Both the position numbers and the translations under genes were made by a program. The notes beneath the pieces were generated by a model. That model made no database searches, was not told where the DNA came from, and saw only the letters and a program-made list of their open reading frames with translations. A stretch of 64,000 nt of DNA from Dugong dugon (Eukaryota > Chordata > Mammalia > Sirenia > Dugongidae): the NCBI GenBank assembly GCA_030035585.1, contig CM057481.1, forward strand, positions 54,631,128 through 54,695,127, given 5' to 3'. Every line of letters begins with the position of its first letter. The stretch's first letter is position 1. Of this stretch, positions 13,278 to 27,859 are shown piece after piece.

Positions 13278-13593
13278 TACTGTTGCATTCCAAGCACCCA
13301 TACGTGCCTGGCATATAGTAAGCCCTCAACAAATATTTGTTAAATAAAGAATGATACATTTAAAGTGAAGTTACACAAAAAAAAATTCTGTTTCTTTCTT
13401 CTTTCACTTCGTAGCATATTGTTGATACTTCTCCCCGTCAGGACATTTAAATATGCCACTCTTTATTTTTAATTCAATGCCTTCCGTCCTCAACTATCAT
13501 TTTACGATAAGAGCAACATAAGTTTGTAAAAACATTTTAAAAGTACAGAAGTATATAAAGGTAAAGGTCAACTCTTTATACCACTCAATACCT

Positions 13594-13758
13594 ACTAAAA
13601 CAAACAAACCCATTGCCATCAAGTCGATTCTGATTCGCAGCGACCCTACAGGGCAGACTAGAACTGCCCCATAGAGTTTCCAACGAGAGGCTAGTAGATT
13701 TGAACTGCTGATCTTTTGGTTAGCAGCTGAGCTCTTACCCACTGCACCACCAGGGCTC
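13594..13758 (-). repeat. AfroSINE with 10-bp target-site duplication
   Basis: Antisense copy from the tail 'cccattgccatcaagtcgattctgattcgcagcgacc' to the head complement 'cactgcaccaccaggg'. CTCAATACCT flanks it at 13584-13593 and 13759-13768. Confidence 0.9.
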
Positions 13759-13829
13759 CTCAATACCTATATGACTGGGGAAACTGTCATTGATAAAGGT
13801 GACTTCTAGATCTTCTCCCATGCACATAT

Positions 13830-14310
13830 AAACAAATACCAGTACATCCCTATATAATGTGCACTTCATACATTGTGCGATACTATACATACTATTCTGT
13901 CATCTGCTCTTCTCATTCAACAATATACTGTAGACATCCATCTAAATCTAACACATCCACTTCATTCTTCACAGGGACCACTGTGTATCCCTTACGTGGT
14001 TATGCCATCATTTATTTATAAATTCTCTAGTGATGAACATGTGGGCTACTTCCAATTTCTCCCTTGTTTTCAAAGGCACTATAAATTCTTGTGCCAGTGC
14101 TCATATGCATATTTCCTCCTGGTCATAGTATTTAAGCTATGTCTGAAAACACCATGTTAATATATTTGTTGTTCTTCTATTCTACCTGCCCTGGACTCTA
14201 ACGTAAGCGCATAAGGATAGGGGGCCTGTCTGACTGGTTCACTTCTACAGAAAAGGGCTTCATATATAATAGGGGCTCAATAAACAGTTAATGGCCAAAT
14301 GAATAAATCA
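13830..14310 (+). repeat. L1M-like and L2/MIR3-like debris
   Basis: 'cattcaacaatatactgtagacatcca' and 'agtgatgaacatgtgggctacttcc' are blocks common in old mammalian L1 3' regions. The end 'aataggggctcaataaacagttaatgg' resembles an L2 3' terminus. Boundaries are uncertain. Confidence 0.45.
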
Positions 14311-14818
14311 ATGTATTCCTTTGGAAGGAATGGCAAATATTCTTACAAGATAAATTCCTAGCAGAGGAAGAGCTACGCCCAAGGGCAATCTGACCCGGAG
14401 TATTAATTTCTAATGGTTAGATATGATTTTAAAAGATTGTTTTATTGCCCTCAGAATTTGAGCTAATCATGTTTGCATTTTACTGACAACCCTGGACTTG
14501 AGAGTTTAGGTGCCTAATCAAAGGCAAATATTATTTTTGACAAGATCCAACTTCATTTTCCACATTTTAGTTAAGTGAAGTTTTGGATACTATCTAATTA
14601 TCATATTTTAAAATATTTTAAAAGGAGAAATATTTTAGAGTAAAATTACTTAGAAGCTGGAAGGAATCTTAGAAATTATTAGTCCAACTCTTTTAAGTTA
14701 AAAGATGAGGGAAGTTTTTCATACCTAAAACAGACACTATGCCCGGCAGTATCTACTGAAAGGAAAAACACATACTCGGAGACCCACAATTCCATTTGTC
14801 AGCATCCAACCTTGAAAA

Positions 14819-15219
14819 CCACCACCCACTTGTCAGTGTGTCAGACTGTGATGGTGTGTGTGTTGCTATGGTGCTGGAAGCTATGCCACCAGTATTTCAA
14901 ATACCAGCGAGGTCACCCATGGTGGACCAGTTTCAGCCAGCAGAGCTTCTGGACTAAGACAGACTAGGAAGGAAGGCCTGGCGATCTACTTCCAAAATGA
15001 GCCAATGAAAATCCTATAGATCACAACAGAATAATGTCTGCTACAGTGCTGGAAGAGGAGCCTCCTAGGCTGGAAGGCACTCCATATACACAGTGGTTGC
15101 AACAATGGACTCAAGCAGAGCAACAATCATGAAGATGGGGCAGGACCAGGCAGTGTTTTTTTCTGTTGTACATGGGCTTGCCATCAGTCAGAGCTGATTC
15201 GGTGGCAACCAACAACAAC
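14819..15219 (+). repeat. tRNA-Gly/RTE-tail SINE, headless copy
   Basis: Starts 'ccaccacccacttgtcagtgtgtcag', continues 'gctggaagctatgccaccagtatttc', 'ggtggaccagtttcag', 'acagactaggaaggaaggcc', and ends 'agagctgattcggtggcaaccaacaacaac'. About 400 bp, the same order of blocks as at 3893 and 5545. Confidence 0.8.
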
Positions 15220-15224
15220 GGCAA

Positions 15225-15720
15225 CCTAGAGAAACAAACTCCCCTACACACAAAGAAGCATGCACAGGAATGTTCACTGCGGCACTGGCTATCACCGAGG
15301 AAAAGCGAAGACCGTATAAACACTCAGCAGCAGGGGAATGACTCAATATCACACATGACACTGTGGAGTACTCTGCAGCCATTTTTAAAAAGTCGGTAGG
15401 TCTACATTTCTACCAGCAAAAAGGCTTCAGGACAAACCGTTGAGTTAAAAAAATATGCAGCAACCACATATAGACACTATTATACTGCTTGTGTTAAAAT
15501 ATACACAAAACAAGTTTATTTTCTATTTGCATGCGCATGAGTGTATATTCTTAAATACACAGAAAAAGGTCGGGAAGTGCAGAATCAAACTGGAAAAAAA
15601 AAAAAAAGTGGTTACCCCTGGGGATCAAGGAGGAACATCAGAGAACTCTGGTATTGTTCTATGATGGTTTACTTCTTATAAGAAGAAAGTGTTTATATAT
15701 TAACTCATAGTCTTAAAACT
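15225..15720 (+). repeat. Old L1 (L1M) 3' region
   Basis: 'aagcatgcacaggaatgttcactgcggcactggct', 'ggggaatgactcaatatcacac' and 'cactgtggagtactctgcagccattt' follow the order of the familiar 3' part of old mammalian L1 elements. An A-run is at 15594-15606. Non-coding relic. Confidence 0.6.
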
Positions 15721-16335
15721 CAAGTTAGGAAAAAGAGGATCTGAGGCCATGAAATGGGAGATACATACCACACAGACACACACACCCATTTTCTTCCTCC
15801 AAGCCCAGTTCTTTTCTTATTGTGCAGCCTCTCTTACTCGTTTATTAAACAAAAATTTAAGCTTTCATAGGAAAAAGGTTTAAAATTTTGGACTGCGATT
15901 AAATTAAACATGTAAAAAATACGTTCAATGGTACAGGACTTCAAAAAAAAAATTACAGATAAAGACAGAAATTTGGGAGTCCACCTCATCCATTCCCTCC
16001 CTTCCAAATTATTTTTTTCTTTCCTTTCAAACCTCACCGGAGAAGGTGATCCCATAATCTCCTTTGTTAATAAGTTCCAGGGTGAGCAACACTTATAATT
16101 GGGTAGTTGGGGATCCAGACTACCTCTCACCAAAAAAAGAAAAAAATAACAACAAGACAACTATAAACAGGGAATATAAATACTCTTCAGAGTACTGAAA
16201 ACAAGTGTATAAACAAACTCCATTTGATGATCTCATGTGAAATTTGGGGAAAAAATATATGCCTTGGTTTCTCTGAAATAAAATTTTCCTTCATATAATG
16301 TACCTTTAATGTCTATAGAAATCAATTTCCTTTCA

Positions 16336-18659
<2,324 letters not shown>

Positions 18660-19015
18660 CTAGAGAGAGAAAAACAGTAACAGAAATGAAGTTTTGAACA
18701 ATTCCTATGTTATTCAGAAAAAACCTACCTACTATTCCAGACTTTATTTAAGGCAAATGTTGTGATGTAAAAAAAAAATCATTTTTTAAAATAGGAAAAC
18801 ATGAGATGTTTACACTTTCATTCATTCACAGAAGTGAACAGTAGAGGTATATGGTCTCCTTAGCTAATTCCCTTGGGAGAGGAAAGGATGCAGCATCTCA
18901 CACCCATAAAATGGTTATACTACCTGGCTTACAGTTTTATTTTGAATATGAAGACAATGGATAATGAGGCCAACGCATTATCTAGTATATTTAGTAGCAT
19001 ATAGCAAATGTTTGA

Positions 19016-19219
19016 TGTTGTTAGTTGCTCTCGAGTAGACTCCGACTTATGGTGAACTCAAGTATACAGAGTAGAACAGCAATCCATAGGGGTTTCAAGG
19101 CTGTGACCTTTCGAAGCAGATCACCAGATTACTTCCAAGGCGTCTCTGGGTGGGTCTGAACTGCCAACCTATCGGTTAACAGTCCAGTGCTTAACCATTT
19201 GCGCCACCCAGGGACTCCT
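19016..19219 (-). repeat. AfroSINE (long subfamily)
   Basis: Antisense: 'gttagttgctctcgagtagactccgactta', 'aggctgtgacctttcgaagcagatc', 'ggcgtctctgggtgggtctgaactgcc', ending 'ttgcgccacccagggactcc'. Clear B-box complement. Confidence 0.85.
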
Positions 19220-19237
19220 TAGATGTCCAACAGAGGT

Positions 19238-19556
19238 TGGCTATGATGCATTTGAGTTATAGTGTTGGTGAAGAATACTGAATATACCATGGACTGCCAG
19301 AAGAATGAACAAGTCTGTCTTGGAAGAAGTAGAGTCAGAATGATCCTTGGAAGTGAGGATGGCTGGAGAAGGACACCGTGCTTGGTAGAGAGTCAGCGAT
19401 AAAGAGGAAGACCCTCAACAAGACAGACTGATACACAGGCCACAACAATGGGCTCAAACAGAGCAATGATTGTGAGGTGGCGCAGGACCAGGCAGCACTT
19501 CATTCTGTTGTATGCAGAGTCACTGTGAGTTGGAACCAACTCTACGGCCCCTAACA
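19238..19556 (+). repeat. RTE LINE, 3' end copy 2 (internally deleted)
   Basis: 'accatggactgccagaagaatgaacaagtctgtcttgg' and 'agagtcagcgataaagaggaagaccctc' match the RTE copies at 10408 and 46728. About 50 bp are missing after 'gtgaggatggc', where the other copies have the 'gagacttc..gtccctg' block. The tail 'ttggaaccaactctacggcccctaacaac' is intact. Confidence 0.85.
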
Positions 19557-19936
19557 ACTTTATCACAAAACAGGATTCTCCACGGGATGACCTTTTTCAA
19601 CAAATCAGGTTTTTCACCAAAGTCAATTTCCTTCCTTCTCTTCCTCTATTCTTTCTTCTCTCTCCTTCTGTTAGAAGGAAAAGCAATAAAATTGTTTCCT
19701 TACCAGAAAAGAAATGTTTTCCTTATTGCTAAAGATAAAGCTGTTTTCCTTGAAAGTGAAATTTTTCACGAGGCCACAAGAGGGAGCCCACTGACTTCAA
19801 TAAAAGAACAAAAATTTTACATTAAAAAAAAAAAAAAAAGAATAAATGAAAAAGCTATCCCAAGCTAGTTTAAAAGTTTTATTCTCTAGTTCTGAACTGA
19901 ATATTTTAAAGTAATGCACTTTTTTTTTTCTATATA

Positions 19937-20082
19937 CAACCCGTTGCTGTCAAGTTGATTCCGACTCCTAGCGACCCTATAGGACAGAGCAGAACTGTCC
20001 CATAGGGTTTCCAAGGAGAGTGGATTTGAACTGCCAACGTTTTGGTTAGCAGCCAAGCTCCTGACCACCGCGCCACCAGGGG
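19937..20082 (-). repeat. AfroSINE (short subfamily)
   Basis: Antisense: 'acccgttgctgtcaagttgattccgactcc', 'gtcccatagggtttccaagg', 'gttttggttagcagccaagctc', ending 'cgcgccaccagggggc'. Confidence 0.88.
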
Positions 20083-20475
20083 GCGTTTCTCTACACAGAC
20101 TTCCTTTTTTGTATGTATATTTCCTTTTAACTAGTTCATTGAAGTAGTTTCATACTCTCTTTTTTGTAGACATAAGAGGTCCAACATATTTTCTTTGCCT
20201 ACTCTTTGAAATAAAGTTCTAAATATTAACTATGGGGAAATATTTACATGGCATCACTGTTTCTACCACAAACAGTTCCCATTTCCAGCTTCACTGAAAC
20301 AATTCCTACAACTATTGTTACTGTAAGACTTTGTGCTGTTTAGCCCTTCCCTTACAGGACTGTACATTCTAAATTTCATTCTACATCTAAAAAAAGTAAA
20401 CTCAGACAGCAGTTAAGTGTGATTAAAATGTATAGTGACTGAGAAGGATCTAGTAGAGACTGTACTACAACATCG

Positions 20476-20686
20476 GATGTCACTGTTGTTAGTTGCTGTC
20501 ATGTTGATTCTGACTCATGGCAACCCCAGGTGTGCAGGGTAGAACTGCTCCATAGGGTTTTCAAGGTGTGACCCTTGGGAAGCAGATCGTCAGGGCTATC
20601 TTCCAAGGCACCTCTGGGTGGGTTCAAATCACCAAGCTTTCAGCTAGAAGTCAAGCACTTAACAGTTCGTGCCAACCAGAGACTCT
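20476..20686 (-). repeat. AfroSINE (long subfamily) with target duplication
   Basis: Antisense: 'ttgttagttgctgtcatgttgattctg', 'gcacctctgggtgggttcaaatc'. Flanked by near-identical GTACTACAACAT and GTACTGCAACAC. Confidence 0.85.
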
Positions 20687-20979
20687 GTACTGCAACACAG
20701 CACCTTTCATTTTCTCCAATGGCCTCTAACATACAGGTGAAAACACACCACGAAATAAAGATGGAATCGAATGTGTCTCCCCTCACTGGTAGCCATCAGC
20801 CATTTACTACTATGATGGCTTCTATATAAATTCTCTATGAACTACGCCCCTAGCTAAAGAGATGAGAGAGAGAGAAAAAATATAGACTGAGATACTTTCT
20901 GGCTAACTCGACACTTGCTCTTACATGATTTGGGGTGGGGGTGGAGGACAGACAAATCAGCAGATAGTACCACCCCCCT

Positions 20980-21015
20980 CACACACACAGACACACACAC
21001 ACACAGACACACACA

Positions 21016-21052
<37 letters not shown>
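20980..21052. repeat. (CA)n microsatellite, compound
   Basis: CA repeat with a few AG interruptions from 20980 and a pure run at about 21019-21052, followed by GCGCATGC. It creates long artefactual open frames of Thr-His or Cys-Val repeats on both strands. Confidence 0.97.
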
Positions 21053-21054
<2 letters not shown>

Positions 21055-21721
21055 GCATGCACGCAAGCGCGCGCATTATAAACATACATTGTGGTCATTT
21101 GAAATGCCCTTTAGCCATACTTAAAGGCCCTCTAGCTGAGGAACTGATAAAAAGTGACTTTGATTATTAACAGTCATTTCACTAAGTGGTTTTATTTGAG
21201 ATAAGTCACCTTCTCAGGGTCAGTCTTGCCCTGTGTATGTTCTGTTTTATTCCTTGTCCAACTTAACAAAATGAAAGGCGCTCAGATGTTTCAAATAGCA
21301 CGGTAACCAGCCAGGGAGGCAAAACGTATAAAGCTGCTGTGACATCTGGTAAGCCCTCCTGAATCCAAAGCTTTATTCCCATCTTTCTGGAGTTTCAGAT
21401 TTTTAGGAGAAGTTCTAGGTATAGATAAACTAAGAATGCAACACAAAAATTCAATGCAACACCCTAAAATAAAATCCTTCCCATAGATCTAGAAATGTAA
21501 ATCATTTGTTTTCATATGCAAATTGTACGCAAAGCACGCTGTTGTGTTATTATGGTCATTTGCTAGGGGTAAATAACAGGTAAGCTCGCTTTTTAAAAAA
21601 AGCTCTAGGTCATTCAATTGATCCACATGGAAGATACATCTGCCTATAAGCTTGTCCAAGACAGGAACGCAGCTTCTAACCGTACTCGAAAGGAAGCTGA
21701 TATGTGTACATATACTTAATA

Positions 21722-21920
21722 ATTCAGAATCACAGAGAGAAAAACAGCGAAACACAGGGAAAAGAGAATCAGAAATTGGGAATCAGTAGAGACAAAGACA
21801 CAACGGGGAGATGTGGAAACAGGAAGAGAGAGAGACATACTCAGATGGGGAGAGAGAGACGGAGAGACAGAGCAAGGGGCAGGGGAGACCCAAAGAGAAA
21901 GGAAGTGGGAAGGGGTTAGT
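21722..21920. repeat. GA-rich low-complexity tract
   Basis: About 200 bases made almost entirely of purines, with repeating 'agagaga' and 'gagaca' units on the plus strand. Polypurine/polypyrimidine composition with no protein signal. Confidence 0.85.
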
Positions 21921-22008
21921 CTGTCTGAGGGTTTTGGGTTATTGTTAAACTGTTTAGCATCGTCTCCCACCTACAATCACCCACAACCATATTGACTAGC
22001 TTTGCGCT

Positions 22009-22180
22009 GGAGCCCTGGTGATGCAGTGGTTAAGAGCTATTGCTACTAACCAAAAGGTTGGCAGTTCGAATCCACCAGCCGCTCCTTGGAAACCCTATGG
22101 GGCAGTTCTACTCTGTCCTATAGCGCAGTATGAGTTAGAATTGACTTGATGGCAAGGGGTTTGGGTTTTTTTTTGGTTTA
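22009..22180 (+). repeat. AfroSINE, well preserved head
   Basis: 'ggagccctggtgatgcagtggttaagagc' (A box), 'aaaaggttggcagttcgaatccaccag' (B box AGTTCGAATCC), 'ccttggaaaccctatggggcag', tail 'ttgacttgatggcaaggggtttggg' and a T-rich end. One of the best copies for seeing the tRNA-derived promoter. Confidence 0.93.
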
Positions 22181-22193
22181 ACTTCAGAGAGAA

Positions 22194-22303
22194 AGGAGCC
22201 TTGCTGGCACATCAGTTAAGGGTTAGGCAGTTCTCCTCTGTCCTATAGGGTTGCTATGAGTCGGAACTGAATCGAGGGCAACGGGTTTGGTTTTGGTATT
22301 TTT
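22194..22303 (+). repeat. AfroSINE with internal deletion
   Basis: It keeps the first ~30 bp ('aggagccttgctggcacatcagttaag') and then jumps to 'ggcagttctcctctgtcc..tagggttgctatgagtcgg'. The missing part lies between two GGCAGTTC motifs of the normal element. Flanked by 'taacttcagagagaa' and 'taactgcagagaaga', a likely target duplication. Confidence 0.8.
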
Positions 22304-22689
22304 TAACTGCAGAGAAGATCACTGTGATTGCCATGGATTGACAGCAGCATTCACAAATAAGGGCGATGCATTAAAATCTCTATAACAAGATCCCTCATCA
22401 CGTACTCAGCTGAGGTCAGACATCATTATTTCCAACTGGAAATGCAGCTTATAGTCCTCCATCTACTTCTCTAAAAGGTTTCCCACTCTAGTTGCTTTTC
22501 CAGTACTTGCTGATGAGGAAAACTTAATTCTGTGGGTACCACCTCTGGGCCAGGCACAGAGCTAGAAACGCTCTTTGTGTGTGTTGCCTTACTGATTTTA
22601 CAAAAAGAAAAGTTAATGTTTTTGCAGCAGCTGAATAGAGGCCCATATTTCATGTTAACAGAAGTATTTGAGGAAGTATCCATGTGCTA

Positions 22690-22893
22690 GAAGTCCCTGG
22701 GCACAAATGGTTAAGGCTAGGCTACTAACCAAAAGGATGGTGGTTCAAATCCACCTACAGGCACCTTGGAAGAAAGGCCTGGCAATCTTCCGAAAGGTCG
22801 TAGCCATTGAAAACCCTATGGAGCACAGTTCTACTCTGCATACATGGGCATCCCATGAGACAGAATCAGTTTGGCAACAACTAGTTTGGTTTT
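22690..22893 (+). repeat. AfroSINE (long subfamily)
   Basis: 'agtccctgggcacaaatggttaagg', 'gatggtggttcaaatccacc' (B box), 'cttggaagaaaggcctggcaatc', 'cattgaaaaccctatggagc', tail 'gagacagaatcagtttggcaacaac'. Confidence 0.88.
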
Positions 22894-23029
22894 CTTGCTT
22901 TTATCAATGTGCTGAATATTAACCAACTGGAAATGGCAATTTTCAATTCATCCGCAACTGGGCCTGAGAAAATAAAAATCCAATCACTCACTTGCCAAAT
23001 GTGGATACTCCAATCTACAAATTAATAGT

Positions 23030-23290
23030 GTAGTTTAAAGCCTGGGCTTAGGAGTCAGAGACCCGTGTTAAAAATCATGCCTCTGTTACTGGCCTGCTGT
23101 GCGATATTAAGCCAGTTTTCTAACCTCTCTGAGCTTTAATGTCCCTGTATGAAAAGTGGCAATTGTATCATCCACCTCGCACAGGGTTTTGTAAGAATTA
23201 AATGAGATCAAGTAGAAAAACACAGTGCTTGCTACTTATTTGATCAGTAACTGGTAGCTGCTATGATTAGTAATGCTATTATTTTCTAGG
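23030..23290 (+). repeat. MIR relic
   Basis: 'ggagtcagagacccgtgtt', 'ttactggcctgctgtgcgat', 'ctaacctctctgagctttaatgtccctgtatgaaaa' and 'ggttttgtaagaattaaatgaga' follow the standard MIR order. Confidence 0.75.
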
Positions 23291-23490
23291 AAGTTGAGTG
23301 AAGATGGGAAAAGGCATTGTATTCCCATTCTATAGTTGGGACAGTAGAGTTAATTTTCTCTCTGATCAACAAAACTACCTGCCATGTTTAATTACCAACT
23401 ATCGAGGCTGCATTGACAGACCTGTAACGCAAATCTAAGCACAGCAATGCAAGAATCTGTAGGGTTAAAGTGATCATTCATTATCCTAAA

Positions 23491-23691
23491 TCAGTGGTTC
23501 TCCTGGGGTGCTTCTGCTCCCTCTCTCAGGGGACATTTGACTTGGTGATCACAACTTGGAGTGCAAGGGGGGTACTACTGGCATCTAGTGGGTAGAGGCC
23601 AGGGATGCTGCTAAACATTCTGCAATGTACAGGACAGCCCCACAACAAAGAACTATCCAGAAGGTCCAAAGTGCTGAGGATGAGAAACCCT
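23491..23691 (+). repeat. MER20 hAT non-autonomous transposon
   Basis: 'cagtggttctcctggggtgc', 'aggggacatttgac', 'tactggcatctagtgggtagagg' and 'ccagggatgctgctaaacattctgcaatg' match MER20. It ends 'gctgaggatgagaaaccctg', inverted relative to the start. Confidence 0.85.
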
Positions 23692-24554
23692 GTCCGAATG
23701 GGAGCTGTGTTCTTTGTATTAATGGCTGTTACTTGTTGAAGCTACTAAATGGACAGCTGATCAAAATAATACGGCTTTCTAATTACAGATTAGTCTCCTT
23801 TCTATACATATTAAGAAAGTTCCCCTTCTGGGTTAGGAAAATTCTGGACTAGGGGGAAAAAAAGTAAGCTACAGTCAACTTACCATAATTATGTCAAAAT
23901 AATGTCTTTGGGGCAAAAGGAGAGGGAGAAATATCTGCTGCTAACATGGATACTGTGCCTCCTTGCTGGCTTTTTATCCAGCACATAAACCTGATGAACA
24001 AGATTCCACGGAAGCTTCCAGCATGCAAGCTGCACAATGGCCTAATGAAAGCCAATCTAATTGGGACAAAGAAAGAGAGAGTAGATCCTCATGTGTCTGG
24101 GCCCCCAACTCGATCTGAATCATGTTCTTCAATATTCTGCTCCACCAAAATGAATATTTTTCCAAGTAAATGATAATTGTAAAATGTTATTATTTTTTTC
24201 TCTTTGGATGGCCCCCTTCTCTGACTATCAATTGAGCACTGTTAACTAGAGTAAACTGGGACTTTTATGCTTTGTTTGTGACGGTACAAGAGGGCTCTTG
24301 TGCTCTCGGAATAGTTATTTCTAGACTTCAATTCCCTTAGGACAGTTTCCTCTCTAAGCTGTTCTGTTCACTTTTTTTTTTAAGTAGTTAACTTGAAAGA
24401 AAGCATTTCAAAGAATCAAACGAAAAGGGAAAAAAAAGTCAAACTTTAAGAACATTAAGTTTAAACTGTGCTGTGGGAAAAAAATTAAAATACGTTAATA
24501 AGATATACTAGCTTTGTTGTTTTGACAACTAAAACTCAAATTTATCAGGAATAA

Positions 24555-24790
24555 TACCTCATACCTAACACTTATTGAGAGTTCACCAGGGCAGAGACTG
24601 TTCGAAGTGCTTTTCATGGATTAACTATTGTAATCCTCACATTAACCCTACTGCGGTAGGTGCTATTATTATTCCCACTTTAGAGATGAGGAAACTGAGG
24701 CAGAGAGGTCAAATACCTCGTTCAACATTATGCATCAAATTCAGATACCTGGTTCAGAGTCTGTGCTCCTAACTCCTATGCTATACGGTC
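24555..24790 (+). repeat. MIR relic
   Basis: 'cctaacacttattgagagttcacc', 'gattaactattgtaatcctcac', 'cccactttagagatgaggaaactgaggcagagagg'. Well-preserved MIR core. Confidence 0.8.
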
Positions 24791-24999
24791 CTTCTCCTAA
24801 TAGCAAAATGCTGAAACACTTGTGTCTGGCGAGACTCTGATGGGCCCAAGCTTAGTCTTTTCCAGAGTGGGAATATAGAAGAGAAATGGATGCTTGGACC
24901 AAATCAGTGACTTCTGAGGATGGCAACAGGCTACTTCTCTCCGGGATGGGAATTAATTCAACTCTGCCCAGGGGATCTTTCCTACCTGGAATTCTCCTG

Positions 25000-25165
25000 A
25001 GATGGCCTCTCCGTCCCTGCATTATCCTTCTCCACTCAAGGGCTAAACTGGTCTCCCCCTTCCAGACTAGTAAGTCCCAGGAGAGCAGGAAGCATACCTT
25101 ATTCATCTCCGTACCCACAACCTCTCACTAAGTGCTGCCACATAGTAGGCATCTGATAAATGCTA
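25000..25165 (+). repeat. L2 3' end
   Basis: 'tagtaagtcccaggagagcagg', 'cttattcatctccgtacccac' and 'ccacatagtaggcatctgataaatgctaaa' are the usual L2 3'-terminal blocks. Confidence 0.6.
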
Positions 25166-25559
25166 AATCAATCTTAACAATGGTGCAGGAGCAATCAGAT
25201 AATGACAGAACGAGGCATCGAATTTAATGTAGACACACTGAGGAAATACGGGATTCAGCTGCAAGGAGAGAAGCATATGGGGTCATGACAACTGTCTTCA
25301 TGAGGAAATGCTCTCTCCATGAGGTAGAACTAAGACTCATGCCTGGAGCTTACAAGAGAGACTCACTGTGAGGAAAATCTTGATTATGAAGTATGACGTT
25401 ACTCTAACATAGAGTTTGACACATTACAGGTGCTCCATGAATATCGGCTGAATGAACAAATGCTATCAAAATTACCTAATATTACAATTAATAAATTACA
25501 CTGAACAAAACTGAGACCATTTCATTGAGTATAAAACTTATGTTTCCAATGCTAAATGC

Positions 25560-25735
25560 TAAATGTACTTTAACAAGCGAGATGACCCTGTGAGGTAGGT
25601 ACAATTATCAGTCCCGTTTTATGGATGGGGAAATGTAGGGCTTCAAGAAGCTAAGTAACATGCACAGTCATAGAGTAATGGCAGACTGAGGATTTGAACT
25701 CAGGTCTGACCATAAGTCTCCAGCTCCTAGTTGTT
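25560..25735 (+). repeat. MIR relic
   Basis: 'gaccctgtgaggtaggtacaattatcagtcccgttttatgg', 'aagctaagtaacatgcacagtcatagag' and 'gaggatttgaactcaggtctg' are MIR 3' features. Confidence 0.7.
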
Positions 25736-25764
25736 GTGTTTTACTGCTTCCCTAGTATAGTAAT

Positions 25765-25963
25765 AAAGAGCTCTGGTGGTGCAGTGGTTAAGCCCTTGGC
25801 TACTAACCAGAAGGTCAGGGATTGGAACCCACCATTTGTTTTGTGGGAGAAAAGACCTGGCCATCTGCTCTCCTAAACATTACTGCCTAGGAAACTTTAT
25901 GGGGCGGTTCTACTCTCACACAGGGTCACCATGAGTTGGAATCGACTCGATGGCACACGACAA
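25765..25963 (+). repeat. AfroSINE with 12-bp target-site duplication
   Basis: 'gagctctggtggtgcagtggttaag', 'gtgggagaaaagacctggcc', tail 'ttggaatcgactcgatggcacacgacaa'. Flanked by TAGTATAGTAAT (25753-25764) and CAGTATACTAAT (25964-25975). Confidence 0.9.
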
Positions 25964-26859
25964 CAGTATACTAATGCCTACCCTTCACTGCAGGCGTTCA
26001 AGAAGCTGGATGACAGGTATTTTTCAGGGGAATATGGAGGACACTCAAAAGGAGATTAATGCATTGAGGACTCGGTTGGATCATATGACTTCAAAGGTCC
26101 CCACTATTGCAAAATAAATAAAAAGCAATGACTTTACAAAATCATGTCGATTCTACAATCCTCCTGAGTGTGCGCAGGTACCCATTTGGCACTGTTGGCA
26201 AAATGACTGCTCTCAAAGCAAAGCTCTTTCAAGAGGACTGGGCGATTGCTAATGAATGTTGCTGGTGAGGAAATACACTGTAAATATATCCATGTCTCTG
26301 GGTATATTTATAGGCTCCCTAGTGCAAGCTCCCCCAAGTATTTTGCTCATGTTCACACTAGGATTTTGACTGCTGACAAGTGTAGTCGGCCTTGTGGGAT
26401 GCATGGAGTTAGAAGCAGAAGGATTCCAAGGAAGCCAACCATAGGCTCAAAGAGGGTGGGGAGTTTGGAATGGAAACGTTTTTCAGAACAGCAGAATGTG
26501 TGGCTCTTCCAAAATCAAGGGGTGAGTTTAAATGGGTGGGAAGGAGACAAAAGCTAAAGATCCTAGAAGAAGTTTTGACATTTCAGGCTCAGTCCTCATC
26601 CTTCAAGACTGCAAGTGAATGAACTTAAAGAACTGGATGAAGGAGGGGGTAAAAGAGAAAAGAAAATGCTAATAATAAAAACTCAGTTTACAAAGGATTT
26701 TGGTGTAAATAAGTTAGGCACTATCTTATTCTCTGGCCAAGGAAATTTATTACTGGATGTTGGTCTTTGAAACACTGGTTATTAAAGAATATGATAGTCT
26801 CGGGGCATTGCTCTCATAGAAAAAAGAAAAAGAATGGACTAGGCATTCGAAGACTTACT

Positions 26860-27005
26860 GGGTGGTCCTCCTCTGACAACGTAATCTTGGGCAAGACTAC
26901 CCAACCTTTGCTAATCTAAAACTGAGGACAGCAACACCAGCCCAACTTGACTCACAGAATTATTACAAGGACCACACGAGATCTACAATAAGAAAGACGT
27001 TGGTA
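26860..27005 (+). repeat. MIR relic, partial
   Basis: 'cctctgacaacgtaatcttgggcaag', 'gctaatctaaaactgaggacagcaac' and 'agaattattacaaggaccacacgag' resemble the second half of MIR. Diverged. Confidence 0.5.
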
Positions 27006-27469
27006 AAACACTAACATGCCACACAAAGAGTCAAGCAAAAGAAACCACGTACACCAGCCTCCAAATTATAGCTAGAATTGAGTAGTAACATCCAAGAGCA
27101 AATATGACCACTGGTTGATTAACTAAAATTGGGATAAATTTGAAGAGGGGTAACCCCTCTCTATCCCCTGTGATAAACTGCATTAATTTTTTCGGGCTAA
27201 CTAGAACACCACTGTAAATAGCACAATCCATGGCCTTTCCTTTGGCTGTAGTGTACTACGTTGGGCGTTAGATGTCAGGGAGAACTGGGGGGCCTAATGT
27301 CCTACTAGAAGTGGACTTGGACTCAAGGGAACAAAAACCTTTAAAATGAGTTCACTGACACACTCGTGAGAAAGTCTTAATTTCTAGTGTCAAAGTTGCT
27401 TCTTTGTAAACCTGAGATAATGCTCCATTTTATTAATAATAAATTTCTAATGAATCAGTAGCAAAGTTA

Positions 27470-27709
<240 letters not shown>

Positions 27710-27859
27710 TCAAAAAAAGAAAAAAGAAATCCAGGGTTCTTTCTTACTCAAAGCAATAATGCCCTTTAGTTAGATTCTGAGAAGTAACTTTCCTCTTCCC
27801 CCCAAAATAAGAATATTATTAAGAGCTATGAACACGAGTGGGTGATGAGAATGACATTT

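Larger units (their letters stand above)
11870..13355 (+). repeat. L2 LINE relic with two nested AfroSINEs
   Basis: Old CR1-clade L2 sequence, recognisable in blocks: 'tttccttcctgattatctcat', then 'aacacagcagcagagggatgctgttaaataaaacataaggcagatcac', 'cttcatgggccacgct', and the 3' end 'gtgcctggcatatagtaagccctcaacaaatatttgttaaa'. It is interrupted by SINEs at 12091-12283 and 13080-13277. No coding potential remains. Confidence 0.75.

Noticed and set aside
13068..13289. Recurring direct repeats around many ~200-bp units as a CRISPR-like or tandem array
   Set aside because: They are SINE target-site duplications, different at each locus; spacing is irregular and both orientations occur.
20854..21170. 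Cys-Val and Thr-His repeat frames on both strands
   Set aside because: They are produced by the CA microsatellite at 20980-21052.
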